From: Astrocystis sublimbata
Lineage: Eukaryota; Ascomycota; Sordariomycetes; Xylariales; Xylariaceae
Length of the DNA: 64,000 nt
NCBI GenBank assembly: GCA_022453515.1
Contig: JAJNNY010000100.1
Span: 19,241 to 83,240, forward strand
Reading direction: 5' to 3'
Part shown: positions 1-9,699 of the stretch, in pieces
Numbering within the stretch: the stretch's first letter is position 1
Layout of the letters: every line of letters begins with the position of its first letter
Program-made: the position numbers and the translations under genes
Notes under the pieces: generated by a model
Told to the model about the DNA's origin: nothing
Database searches by the model: none
The model's input: only the letters and a program-made list of their open reading frames with translations

Positions 1-3000
1 TTGGTGCTAGTAGGGGCTTCCTTGACTGGAGGCGTGCCGGTTCTCGATGAAGCACCAGAATCATCCGCACCACGACTCAAAGCGCCTCCAGGTCCAAGGC
101 GTCTACCACTGTTGCTTCGCGAACCTAGCATCGACATGGGGGCAAGCGAGAAGTTGTTACTGGTGGGGCGGCTAGCACCACCCTTGAGACGGCGCAAGTC
201 ATCCATACCGACCTGGTTGGGGACCGGTTGAGGAAAGCCTCCACCATGTCGTGCATCCCCACGGCCAAGCGGCGCACGTCCTCCACCACCTCTTTGGTTA
301 CTTCGAGCAGCCTCGGCGGCTTTCTGGGCACTCAAAGCCTCTGCCTCGGCTCGAATCTCATCGAGTGTCTTGGGGCCCTTGTTTGCCTCCTTGGACATCC
401 AGTTGCCCTTGCGCAGGTCCACGACGTCCATGAGCATGAATTGTAGGCGACTTGCCAGTCCCGGGATTTCAATCATGGACTGTATACGTGTGAAGTAGGC
501 GTCCATCATGGGTTTGCCTTTCTCGGCGGCATCCAGGTTGCCACCGATCGTCTTTAGTAGCTTGCAGAGAGATTCAACTTCTGCATCGTCCGGAATGCCG
601 GAATAGTCGACCAGTTTTCTGACACACTCGTGCATGATGCGTTCAGTCAACATGCCAAGCTTGTACAGCTCACCAATGAACTGTACCAGGCCAAGACCTC
701 GTCGCTTTGCGGCAGCGGCCACATAATACTCATCACTTAGCAAGACTGCTTGACCGTCGGTACCTTCTTCCTTAGGAAGATCGATCTTCCAGCCACGCTC
801 AAATTCCTCCTGGCATCTATTGAGGAGATACTTTCTGAACAAAGCACCTCCGTTAACAACGTTGCCGTTTCTGTCCTTGATGTTCTCATCTCGGACTTCT
901 GGGCTCATGGTCTCCAGCATCTTCTTGCAGAACTTGGCATACATCGAGGCCCAGTGGGCTTCGTCTGTGGCCTTCTCGAACGTAAGCTGAATCACTTGGC
1001 GCAATGTCCTGCCATCCGTCTCTTCCTTTGACTGGGCCGCAATCTCCAAGATTTGATCTGAGATACGGTCGAAGTTCTCGGGCGTCATTTTGTTGAGGGC
1101 AGCCTTGACCTTACGCTGCACCATAGCGGGCTCCATCAAGGTAGGCTGGGAAGCGAGGTTGCTGGAAGCAGCCCCTTTGCCAATACTAGTAGGCTTCCAG
1201 CCTGTAGAACTTGTCTGGAGGGCATCGATCTTCAAGCCAGCGGTAAGAGGCATGGTCTTAGCTGCCTGTGCTTCCGACTTGCCGCCCATTGTATTTTGCT
1301 TGCTGGCGTTGCGCCGACTACTCTGCCGAGGCGAGTTAGGTCCCATGCTTCCCATGTTGGAAGAAGCTTGTCGGCTCATGGAGGCGCCTCCGCCGAATGC
1401 ACCGCCTGGGCGCTGGAAGCTAGCCATAGGATTGATCCCAGGCCGACCGCTCATTGCCTTGTTGCTCGCCTCGAACCGTTGCATCGAGGTCGTACCAGAA
1501 GGCAACGGTGAGCCGACACTGCCAAAGTTGCCCATGGCAGGGAAACCGGAGGCGCCACCCCTAGTGCTATTCGACCTTCCGGCGCCGCCACCTGAGCGAT
1601 TTGAGGCGGATCGTCCGCCATCGCCATCGCCGATAAGTTTTTGCACTTGGTTAACGAAATCAACGGATGGCTGCTCCGTAAATACTGGTTTGAATTGCAA
1701 CAAGAAAGCTGCGTCATACTTGAAAGAAGTGCCCTTCTTGGCCACGGCGGCGTTGAGGGCTGGGTTGGGTGAGTTAATGCCCGGCGGGTAGATGTCGGTC
1801 TTGATGACGTCCAAAAGTCGGGCCGTCTTCAAAGACTGCAGCGCAGCGCTAGGTTGAGGGGGCTCAACACTTTTAGTAGCAAGCGGCGCGAGGTTCAAAG
1901 CTTGTGGCTTGGGAGCACGACCGCTGGGACTGGACTTCGCACCGGCAGTGGTGGACTGCTTGTCGCCCAGATTGAGACTGGCAAGTTTCGCGGTTGCGTC
2001 AGTAGTAGCAGACGATTGTTCGCCGGTACTGGCATCGGCAGATTCTGAGTTCTTTTTGGCCGCAGCCTTCTCCTCCTCAGCCCTTGCTTCCTCACGTTTT
2101 CGCTCCTTCTCTTCCTCGAGACGTTCCATCTCTCGCTCTTGCTCACGCAACTTTCTATCATTCTCGGCTGCGTTAGCAACCCGGTCCTTCTCCGCGGACT
2201 CCTTCTTTGCCGCAGCCTCGGCTGCTCTCTTGGCTTGTAGCTCCTCTTCTGCCTTCTCACGCAGAGCATCAGCCTCCTCCATTTCGCGAATCATGCGTTC
2301 GATCTCATCTTCATCAGGCTCGGCAGATTCCTTGGGCGCTGGCGCCGCAGCAGCGGCATCTGCTTTGGGCTGGGCATCTGACTTCGTCTCCTCCTGAACG
2401 GCCTCTTTGTCGGATCCAGGGACCTCGGTCTTTGTGATTACGTCGTCCGCTTTGACCTGCGCGTCGGCAGGAGAGTGAACCGGCGATACCTTAGCCGTGT
2501 CATCCTCCTTACCTTTGTCGGTCGTGGCAGTCTGCTTGATCTTCTCCATAAATTCGATACGCTTCTCTTCAGCAGTCTTCGAGTTGGAGATACTGTCCGT
2601 TCGACCGTGAGCTGGAACGAACGATTTAGGGGTGGATGGCTTTGGGGGTGGCGTGGGGGTGGAGGCAATAACAGGTGGGGTTCTCGACTGCTGGCTCGTG
2701 GAAGCCGGCGACGCTGGGGGCTTCAATTTCCCAAGGTCGATGGTCTCCCCATTCTCATTCTTGATGGGTACGGCCATACTTCGTTTGACTGGGCGATTAA
2801 ACGCGGGACCATTCTTCAACTGGGCCGCTTGCTGCTGTGGTGTGCCATGTGCGACTGGCGCTTGGCTCTGGCCAGTGCTTGAGACAGGTCGCTGATCAGA
2901 TATCTGCGAGTTGCTACGCGACATCGGTTGAGGGCCAGTGTTGTAGGATGGTACAAAAACTGGTTGTTGGTACGGCGTCATGGGTGAACCATGGACAGGC

Positions 3001-4508
3001 TGTGCCGCGTGGTGGTTTGGATACTGCGGGTAACCATGGGGGGGCATTTGCATTCCATAGCCTTGGGCATATGGTGCCGGATAACCCTGCTTCACACTGG
3101 TCAGTACTTGTTCGTATTCTCGACCCTTAGGCGATGGATTTGGATGCCTAGGGTTCTCAGTCGTCGGAAGGTTCAGGGGGGAACTAGGGGGTAAAGAAAT
3201 CATTCGCGAATCAGATGCCGATGAGCCGTCAAACTTGCTAGGAACGAGCTGGCTCACAATTTGTGACTCATCGAACATGCTGGTCCGGGAGCCAAGCCGC
3301 CTACTAAGGCATCTTTGTCTCCAATCACAATCAGGTCTTAGAGCCTCGGATCGTTGGTGGGGGTTCGAGTACTTCTCGCTTTCCCGACGAAATCCCTTTT
3401 TCTTAGGCTTGGATTGTGTACGCTCAAAAGACTGCAGAAAGGGAAAAGGGAGCATTTGGCTAGGTACCTGGTGCATGTGAGGCGGGGGGTAATAGTAGCC
3501 CGGCATTGCTTGCCCGCCTGGGGGGACCATCGGGGGGCCCGGTTGAGGCATGGCAGCGGCCATGTGCGGGCTCCGGTTTTGCTGTGGCGGGGTGCCGAAG
3601 TGGTGCGATTGGCGACCGTTGCCCGCGAAATTGGCAGGCATACCACCTCGTCCCTGGTTCCCTTGCTGGCCTCGGTTATAGTTGTTGGTGGGGGGGTAGC
3701 CCATAGACGCGGCGTTGTAGCCACCACTGCTGTAGGTTCGACCGCCGCCACGGCCACCGCCTGAGTGACCACCTCGGTTCATGTTTCCGGGCTGGGGTCC
3801 GGCGTGGTTGCTAATGTCGCTAACATTAGAGCCACGGCGCATGTGCGGGGAATTTGGGCCGAGTGTATTTTGATCCTGTGAGGTTGAGGGGGTACGCGCA
3901 TGCGATCGGTCGTTGTCAAAGCTGCCAAATGCCAAGGTGGCGTTTGACTGTGCGGCGCCCGACACAGGTCGGCCACCACTTTTGGAAGGTTCAGGGATCG
4001 GCGTGGGCGAAGCCCGGGGCTCCGTGACGCCGCCGCGAGCACCAGTACCAGGGATGGCGACCTGTGCAGTCGGAGGCTGTGGGGTGCTGTGCGAGGGTGC
4101 CGGAGATTCCGTGTATCCAAATTTGATACTGCCAGGCGTCGGACCAGCAGGGGCACCGTTTGTGGAGTAGCTGTTGGGTCCGTTCGCGCTCATGGTGACA
4201 GAGCTCTTACGGCTGTGATCAGGCTGACCGTTGGGAGTGGAGGTGGCGGAGGTGCCGTGCGCAACGGTAGGCACTGCAGGCGTTATGTTCGACCGGCCGT
4301 TCATAGGCGTGATGGAAGACGACTTGGCATGGTTCGAGGCAGGCGCAGAGCCAGCCACAACAATGGGGGAATTCGACCCAGTCGCAACAACGGGCGTCGA
4401 GGACGGCTTCTTGGCTGCGCCAGCGGCAGAAGCGTAAGACGTCACTGCGGGAGCCGTAGGTTGGTTGGACGCAGGGTTTGCGGGCTGCTGATTAGCCGAA
4501 GAAGTCAT
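1..4508 (-). CDS. TIF4631: Translation initiation factor eIF4G, 3' end beyond the left edge
   Basis: Scaffold of the cap-binding complex eIF4F, joining eIF4E, eIF4A and poly(A)-binding protein in the cytoplasm. The ATG is at 4508-4506 and the frame stays open to base 1. The first ~900 codons are low-complexity (S, P, G, Q, N) with RGG-like stretches near 3780-3640. A charged, coiled-coil-like segment (E/K/R/A) lies near 2330-2050. The eIF4E-binding motif YxxxxLphi reads YDAAFLL near 1715. The MIF4G HEAT domain follows from about 1130 to 440 (KVKAALNKMTPENFDRISDQ at its start). A Gly/Arg/Ser-rich segment with a RRLKGG motif runs to the edge, so the C-terminus is missing. The stretch 3467-3087 is in frame but atypical and may be an intron: a CTGAC branch site and CAG acceptor end at 3087, with donor GTACCT at 3467 or GTGAGC at 3257. 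Family call is firm; that splice choice is open. Confidence 0.95.
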   Translation of the reverse strand, partial: MTSSANQQPANPASNQPTAPAVTSYASAAGAAKKPSSTPVVATGSNSPIVVAGSAPASNHAKSSSITPMNGRSNITPAVPTVAHGTSATSTPNGQPDHSRKSSVTMSANGPNSYSTNGAPAGPTPGSIKFGYTESPAPSHSTPQPPTAQVAIPGTGARGGVTEPRASPTPIPEPSKSGGRPVSGAAQSNATLAFGSFDNDRSHARTPSTSQDQNTLGPNSPHMRRGSNVSDISNHAGPQPGNMNRGGHSGGGRGGGRTYSSGGYNAASMGYPPTNNYNRGQQGNQGRGGMPANFAGNGRQSHHFGTPPQQNRSPHMAAAMPQPGPPMVPPGGQAMPGYYYPPPHMHQVPSQMLPFPFLQSFERTQSKPKKKGFRRESEKYSNPHQRSEALRPDCDWRQRCLSRRLGSRTSMFDESQIVSQLVPSKFDGSSASDSRMISLPPSSPLNLPTTENPRHPNPSPKGREYEQVLTSVKQGYPAPYAQGYGMQMPPHGYPQYPNHHAAQPVHGSPMTPYQQPVFVPSYNTGPQPMSRSNSQISDQRPVSSTGQSQAPVAHGTPQQQAAQLKNGPAFNRPVKRSMAVPIKNENGETIDLGKLKPPASPASTSQQSRTPPVIASTPTPPPKPSTPKSFVPAHGRTDSISNSKTAEEKRIEFMEKIKQTATTDKGKEDDTAKVSPVHSPADAQVKADDVITKTEVPGSDKEAVQEETKSDAQPKADAAAAAPAPKESAEPDEDEIERMIREMEEADALREKAEEELQAKRAAEAAAKKESAEKDRVANAAENDRKLREQEREMERLEEEKERKREEARAEEEKAAAKKNSESADASTGEQSSATTDATAKLASLNLGDKQSTTAGAKSSPSGRAPKPQALNLAPLATKSVEPPQPSAALQSLKTARLLDVIKTDIYPPGINSPNPALNAAVAKKGTSFKYDAAFLLQFKPVFTEQPSVDFVNQVQKLIGDGDGGRSASNRSGGGAGRSNSTRGGASGFPAMGNFGSVGSPLPSGTTSMQRFEASNKAMSGRPGINPMASFQRPGGAFGGGASMSRQASSNMGSMGPNSPRQSSRRNASKQNTMGGKSEAQAAKTMPLTAGLKIDALQTSSTGWKPTSIGKGAASSNLASQPTLMEPAMVQRKVKAALNKMTPENFDRISDQILEIAAQSKEETDGRTLRQVIQLTFEKATDEAHWASMYAKFCKKMLETMSPEVRDENIKDRNGNVVNGGALFRKYLLNRCQEEFERGWKIDLPKEEGTDGQAVLLSDEYYVAAAAKRRGLGLVQFIGELYKLGMLTERIMHECVRKLVDYSGIPDDAEVESLCKLLKTIGGNLDAAEKGKPMMDAYFTRIQSMIEIPGLASRLQFMLMDVVDLRKGNWMSKEANKGPKTLDEIRAEAEALSAQKAAEAARSNQRGGGGRAPLGRGDARHGGGFPQPVPNQVGMDDLRRLKGGASRPTSNNFSLAPMSMLGSRSNSGRRLGPGGALSRGADDSGASSRTGTPPVKEAPTST

Positions 4509-7500
4509 AAGTGAGAAATGGCGGGAGCGTCGGGAAGCCTAGGAATTAGGTGGTGACGATGGTGATGGTGGTGGCAATGGTGACGGTGGTGACGTCGCGT
4601 GTTTGTTGGGTATCCTCGCGGAGTGCGGGATAACGTCTGCCCGGTACCGAAGACTGGACAGGAAAGGAAGAAACGAGTCGTAACGTCGGCAGGCGGATGT
4701 CAAATCCGAGCAGGGGAAAAGAGGCAGCGCAGGGATGCTTCGAGCCGCAAATGAATGGGCGCGCAAATTAAATTAGATAGACAGGTACTGATTCAGGTAC
4801 CAATTTCCAAGCACAATGGATGCGATGGAAACAGACGGAATCAGGCCGAGACGGCGAAGAGAGAGAAAATAAGGCGGCGGCGGGACGGGCGGTAGAGGCC
4901 GTTTGTTCGTCGTCGTCGTCGTCGTCGCAGAAACGGAAGGATGCTCGTGTTGCGCGAACAGCCCGAGGATACAGATGGTCGTAGAATGTCTAGGATGAGC
5001 TGCTTTTGCTCGCAGATTCCACTTGCCGGGCGGGATGCGGCGAGGAGGAAGCAGGTAGATATGGGAGACAATATGCGCAGGGCGGGTGTCGCTCGGTCGC
5101 TGGGTCGTGTCTCAACGGGTGAGATTGTGGGGGGTGCGAGCTCTGTATAGGGAATACACAGAGATGCAGCAGATACTGTCCGTCCTAGAAGAAGATAAAA
5201 AGACTTCTATCTAGGGATATGACGAGGTAAGAAAACGACCGTCCGAAGGTGGTGTCTTCTTAGGCCGTTGTGGTTGATGATCGGAGATGATCAAAGTGGT
5301 AGGTTGTGAAAGGGTGGGAGAGAAAAATTGCCCATGGGAAATTTTTCTGGAGGGTAGTAAGGGCTGGTTGGTTGGCACTGGGCTGGCTGGGGGGGGAGTG
5401 GGAGGGTTTGCGTGAGGGTGCCCGCAGCCCGGGACGCTGGCTTGCGCTGGGCCCGGTTGTCAGTCAGGATGTCAGATCGCTGCACGACCAGGTAGTGAAT
5501 GATTGGGTACCTCCTTGCCTCCCGAGGTCCTTCGAGTAGCTAACTGTTGTTACTCGTAGGTGCGCACCTACATGAGTTTGCTTCACGTTACGCATACCTA
5601 GGTAGGTAAAGTATTAGTGAATTAAGGTTTTGGGCAATTGACGGACATTGAGTAGTGCACTGTGCGTGGCGACGGTTAGCCCTCGTCTTGCCCTCGTTGT
5701 GCCCTTGCCTTCCCTCGACTCGACGGGGAACAATCCGCCCCCTTGAATGGCCCATCCTCCACCTAAACCCATCCCCCTGCCCGACCGCCCTCGTGGGGTT
5801 TGGAATTATCTACGCTTAGTGCAGCCTACCGAGCCTACTACTACCTAGTGACGCTAGGTGCCTAAGGTTTAGCGGAATGGCCAACAGAGGAGGTAGGCGA
5901 CAGTATGGCTACATAGAATTGGCACTGTCTGCGTGGTCGTTCAGTCATTCAGTCATTTTTCTCTTTCCATGTGGCCCAATTACAAACTGCATGTGGCTCC
6001 GGGCTTTCTCTTGCCCTATTCGCATGCCCCAATTCAGCCCTCGAAAACCACAGTGTATTCTGCCTAAGGTCCCTCAATCTGCTGAGGGAAAAGACTGGCG
6101 TGACTGGGTGGGAATGCGTAGGACGCTCCAGACCGGTTCAGGTACCTTTGCGTACATATGATATATGTACATAGCACCTATGTCGGTTAGGTACCTACCT
6201 GCAATGCGAATTTAATTCTGTGCGCATCATTGTATTTCTAACTTGGGCTGCATCTTGTGCGTAGGCTCCTTACTTGCAATATAGCATCAACGAGGTACCT
6301 AGGAAGGTAATCATTAACGAGGTCTTACCCTGAAGCCCTTAGTGGGCGAATATGATGATTGAGTGGTACAAGTCTAGCAAACAAACAGCAGTTGCAGCGA
6401 AATTGTGACCCCGAGGCAAGATTGTGTCACATGTTTTCGTTCAGCAAATAACTCAAGGTGGACTGATTGACAAAACAGTTCAACTTTCTAACCTCCTAAT
6501 TCTGCTTGCAAAGAAAAGAAAAGCGGGATGCAAAAAGAGGTGGGCTCTATGCGGGCACAGCACCTACACTTTGATTGGCCTCGCCCCGAAATTCACATCC
6601 CTTTGTCAGGCACAAACAAAGCAAGAGCACGGCCTGAGCCTGAGCCTGAGCCTAAACCTGACCTAGCTTCAACGTTGTAAAGGAGACTCGACAAATAGCA
6701 ATCAATGCACGAGTATCAGACCCCTACATTGTTTGCAGCCCGTCATTGTTTGTGGAACAACAAGAAGGCTTCATTCAAGCTGCCAAATGAACTCACAATA
6801 TTAGCACTCACAACACAACAAATCATTCATTAGGTCTATGCAGATAGGTAGGCAGCCTAGCAAAATACCCTAATTGCCAATCATAAGATACTGACCTACC
6901 CATTCACTACCCACATGTAGGTAGATCTCGAGCTGTATGCAGACTATGCTAATTTTTCGTATCTAGTAATGTACATCGCTTTACACACCTTGGCATCACC
7001 ATATAAGGGTTGGGAGGCCATTGTTCAAGCCTAGGTATACCAAATAAACTTGAATTATCGCCCTGATATCAGAATCGACTCAGGTCTGCAACCCAATCGT
7101 TGCTTGAACTAGCTGCAGGAAGTCCTCAACGCCCCTTTTGCTGGTACCTATTGTTGCGCTGTCTTTCCTGGACTGCCTGACATAACCTGGCCCAACCTAA
7201 TCCAACCCTCGCAAGTCCCAAGTCAAAATGTTTCAGCCACCTATTGTTGAGCTGTGCGAAGCGTGACCGTATTGTCCGCCAAAACTCATTCACTACCCAG
7301 CCGTTAATTACCTGTACCTCTGGGATCCTTAGTGGAAGTTTCTATCAAAGAACGACATGAGCCAGAAGGCTTATTTTTTATCTCGAGCTACTTTATCAGG
7401 GTATAGCAGCTACGTACCTAAATAATTCTAGCCATCATAGTCTTATACGTAGCTGATTGCTTATATCTATAGGTATGTACACACCTACCCCTGGTGGCGC

Positions 7501-8628
7501 ACATTGCAGCATGCCATTGCATAGAACAATGGAATACGTACTTGCATGTCACCTAGGCTGTCATTTGACTCATCCTGTACAGTTCCACGTAATGCACTTT
7601 ATATGAGTTGCACCAATGTGGCAGTCAGTCAGCCACTTGTCCACCCCAGTTATCCAATCAGTCCCACGCACCTGGTCACATGCGTAACTACTCTACATAT
7701 GAATGTGTTCAATATCTACGTATATAGGCCAGTCGGGGTGCTTTTGGGCTCATCTGCACAGCAGCAACGGGAGCTTCCACCTCGGATTCTCCCAAGTTCA
7801 GAACACCGATATTGATATGCTGTGATACGGGTGCTTACCTGATGGATATGTGCCTACGTGGTAGTATTCGAATCGCGGTAGATCAGCCAAGCAGGCAAAA
7901 CCAACATTCTTGATTTCACTTAGCTGTAATCTCGGACCTTGTTTCAAGCCAAAACTACAATCCTCCAAGATATGTGTTGCTGAGATCCGAACTTCTTTTC
8001 TTATGCCCCACGACAGATTACCCAACAAAACTCCTTTTCTCTTATAGTTTCACATGAATAGGTTAATACCTGAGCATTCATCGAGGTCATAAGCCCGTGG
8101 TATGTAATTGCGTACGTCACCGCGGGACTCCCAAACGGAACACGCGAATTCAAAATGCCGCAAGCATGCAGCTCGTTGCTCACAAGCAAATACCTATATC
8201 GTAAGCCGTTACGTTACGTCTTCGCCGCTCACTTCCGTGCCTCTTGTATTGTGTATGTGTAAACTGTAAACTACTAGGTACCTACCTACATGTAGGTAGG
8301 TCGGTATTTGTCCACATACCTACAATAGGTTCCACCTGCCTGAACCCTCCAAATATGGCATACGGTGTTCATGTCATGTAAACAGAAGTGTCCGGCAGGC
8401 ACCTGGTATATCTCGTGTTCCCCAATCTCCGTGCCGACAGATGCAGGTAGGTCTGAGCTTAATACGACACACTGTACGTGTACGACACGTTTGACACTGA
8501 ACACTGAACATCAAACCATCCCACGTTGCTGCACGTGTTATGCGTGGAATGCGTGGAATGCGTGTACCTAGGCATCTAGGCAGGGTAGGCTCTGGCTTGC
8601 CAGATCGTTCAGTCAGTTAGTTAGTCCT
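4509..8628. other. Gene-poor region upstream of eIF4G
   Basis: No supported gene. The first kilobase is the probable promoter and 5' leader of eIF4G and contains a (CGT)n tract at about 4907-4927. The rest has only short non-conserved open frames. It carries several TACCTAGGTA/GGTACC-type motifs (about 5595-5608, 6189-6203, 6292-6310) and a perfect 20-bp palindrome CCTACCTACATGTAGGTAGG at about 8282-8301. I see no tRNA-like B box. Confidence 0.6.
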
Positions 8629-8972
8629 CGAGGTGGTGGACAGAAAAAACTAGACACTCCCTCTTGGCAGGCCCACTATAGTAACCTCTGTCGCCACCTT
8701 GGATTAATATAGAAGCAAAATCACGAATAGAACAGTCCTAGGTATATTTATCTTAAAAGTAGCTATTTAATATATTTAGGTATAATTAAAGCATATAAGG
8801 CATTAAGAGCTATTGAATAGCTTTAAATCAGCTTAAATATAATAATAAAAGTAGGAATAGCCTCAAAAGCAACCAAATACGGAAACATACGGAATAAAGT
8901 TTTCGAGCTCCAGATGTACTAGTGGGTCTGGTCTGCCGATCAGGTGTCTAGTTTTTTCTGTCCACCACCTCG
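8629..8972. mobile_element. MITE-like element with 29-bp terminal inverted repeats
   Basis: The ends 8629-8657 and 8944-8972 are perfect inverted repeats of each other over 29 bp; the outer part reads CGAGGTGGTGGACAG. The element is 344 bp, its core is AT-rich (about 8700-8890), and it has no coding capacity. GTCCT occurs immediately outside each end (8624-8628 and 8973-8977), which fits a 5-bp target-site duplication. This structure indicates a non-autonomous DNA transposon. The superfamily is not clear, because 5 bp matches neither TA (Tc1/mariner) nor 8 bp (hAT). Confidence 0.85.
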
Positions 8973-8978
8973 GTCCTA

Positions 8979-9385
8979 CCGTACTAGGCCACGCCTAGTT
9001 CTTTAAACTGTTGATCAACTGTCCGTATATTTCAAACCGTTTATAAACGCTTCAAAAACCTCCTACGTTGTATTCCGTAAATATTTACGATTTTAAACAG
9101 TTGGAATGGCTTAGATATCTAATATCGATAAACGTTCATAGTTAGATAAACGTTTACGCGTTTAATATAAAGCTGGTGCCTAGAAGTACATCCCTACGTA
9201 ACTTCCACTCTACCTAGGACGGGGCCTATCAACGTTTATAGGATCTCAAACGTTTATCGCGTTTAAACGTTTATCGATAGTGGTTGATTGCTCAAGAGTT
9301 CACAGCTACGTAAACGTTCATAATCTTCAGACGGTCTATAAACCGTCTATAAACGCTTTACATGATCCACCAGGGGCTAGTACGG
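8979..9385. mobile_element. Second MITE-like element, TA-flanked, rich in AAACGTTTA motifs
   Basis: The ends CCGTACTAG (8979-8987) and CTAGTACGG (9377-9385) are inverted repeats, each flanked by TA (8977-8978, 9386-9387) as in Tc1/mariner-type insertions. Including the flanks, the match is 13 bp. The roughly 400-bp interior has no coding capacity but carries many copies, in both orientations, of an AAACGTTTATAAACGTTT-like core (about 9040-9060, 9125-9165, 9230-9290, 9310-9355). It abuts the preceding element within a few bases. Confidence 0.65.
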
Positions 9386-9387
9386 TA

Positions 9388-9699
9388 GGCCTGGCTGACC
9401 GTTGTAGCACGTGCCTCCTGCATGGAATGTAATGTACATAGTGTGTATGATCGTCAATTAATCCAATATCTATCGTGGTCTTGGCAAAAGTTGACGCGTC
9501 AGAAATGTCTTACGATACGCGCAAAATATTGCAGTTGCTAGAGTATCTTTGACCGTCACTTCCTCCTCTAGTTGATGGGAGTAAAATTGTCACGGCTCAG
9601 TAGTGATTCACCCGTTCAATTGATCGACGTATGAGGGCCACGAGCCTCATCTACCGCATCACGGACCTTCCTATGAATTCAACCACAACACGAAGCAGA
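9388..9699. other. Intergenic spacer 3' of the Aquarius gene
   Basis: About 310 bp between the transposon relic and the stop codon of the helicase gene. It should hold that gene's 3' UTR and polyadenylation region. Nothing else was recognised. Confidence 0.5.

Noticed and set aside
1090..1791. Long plus-strand open frame of 233 codons
   Set aside because: It is antisense to the eIF4G coding frame, with Leu/Pro/Ala-rich text and no family features.
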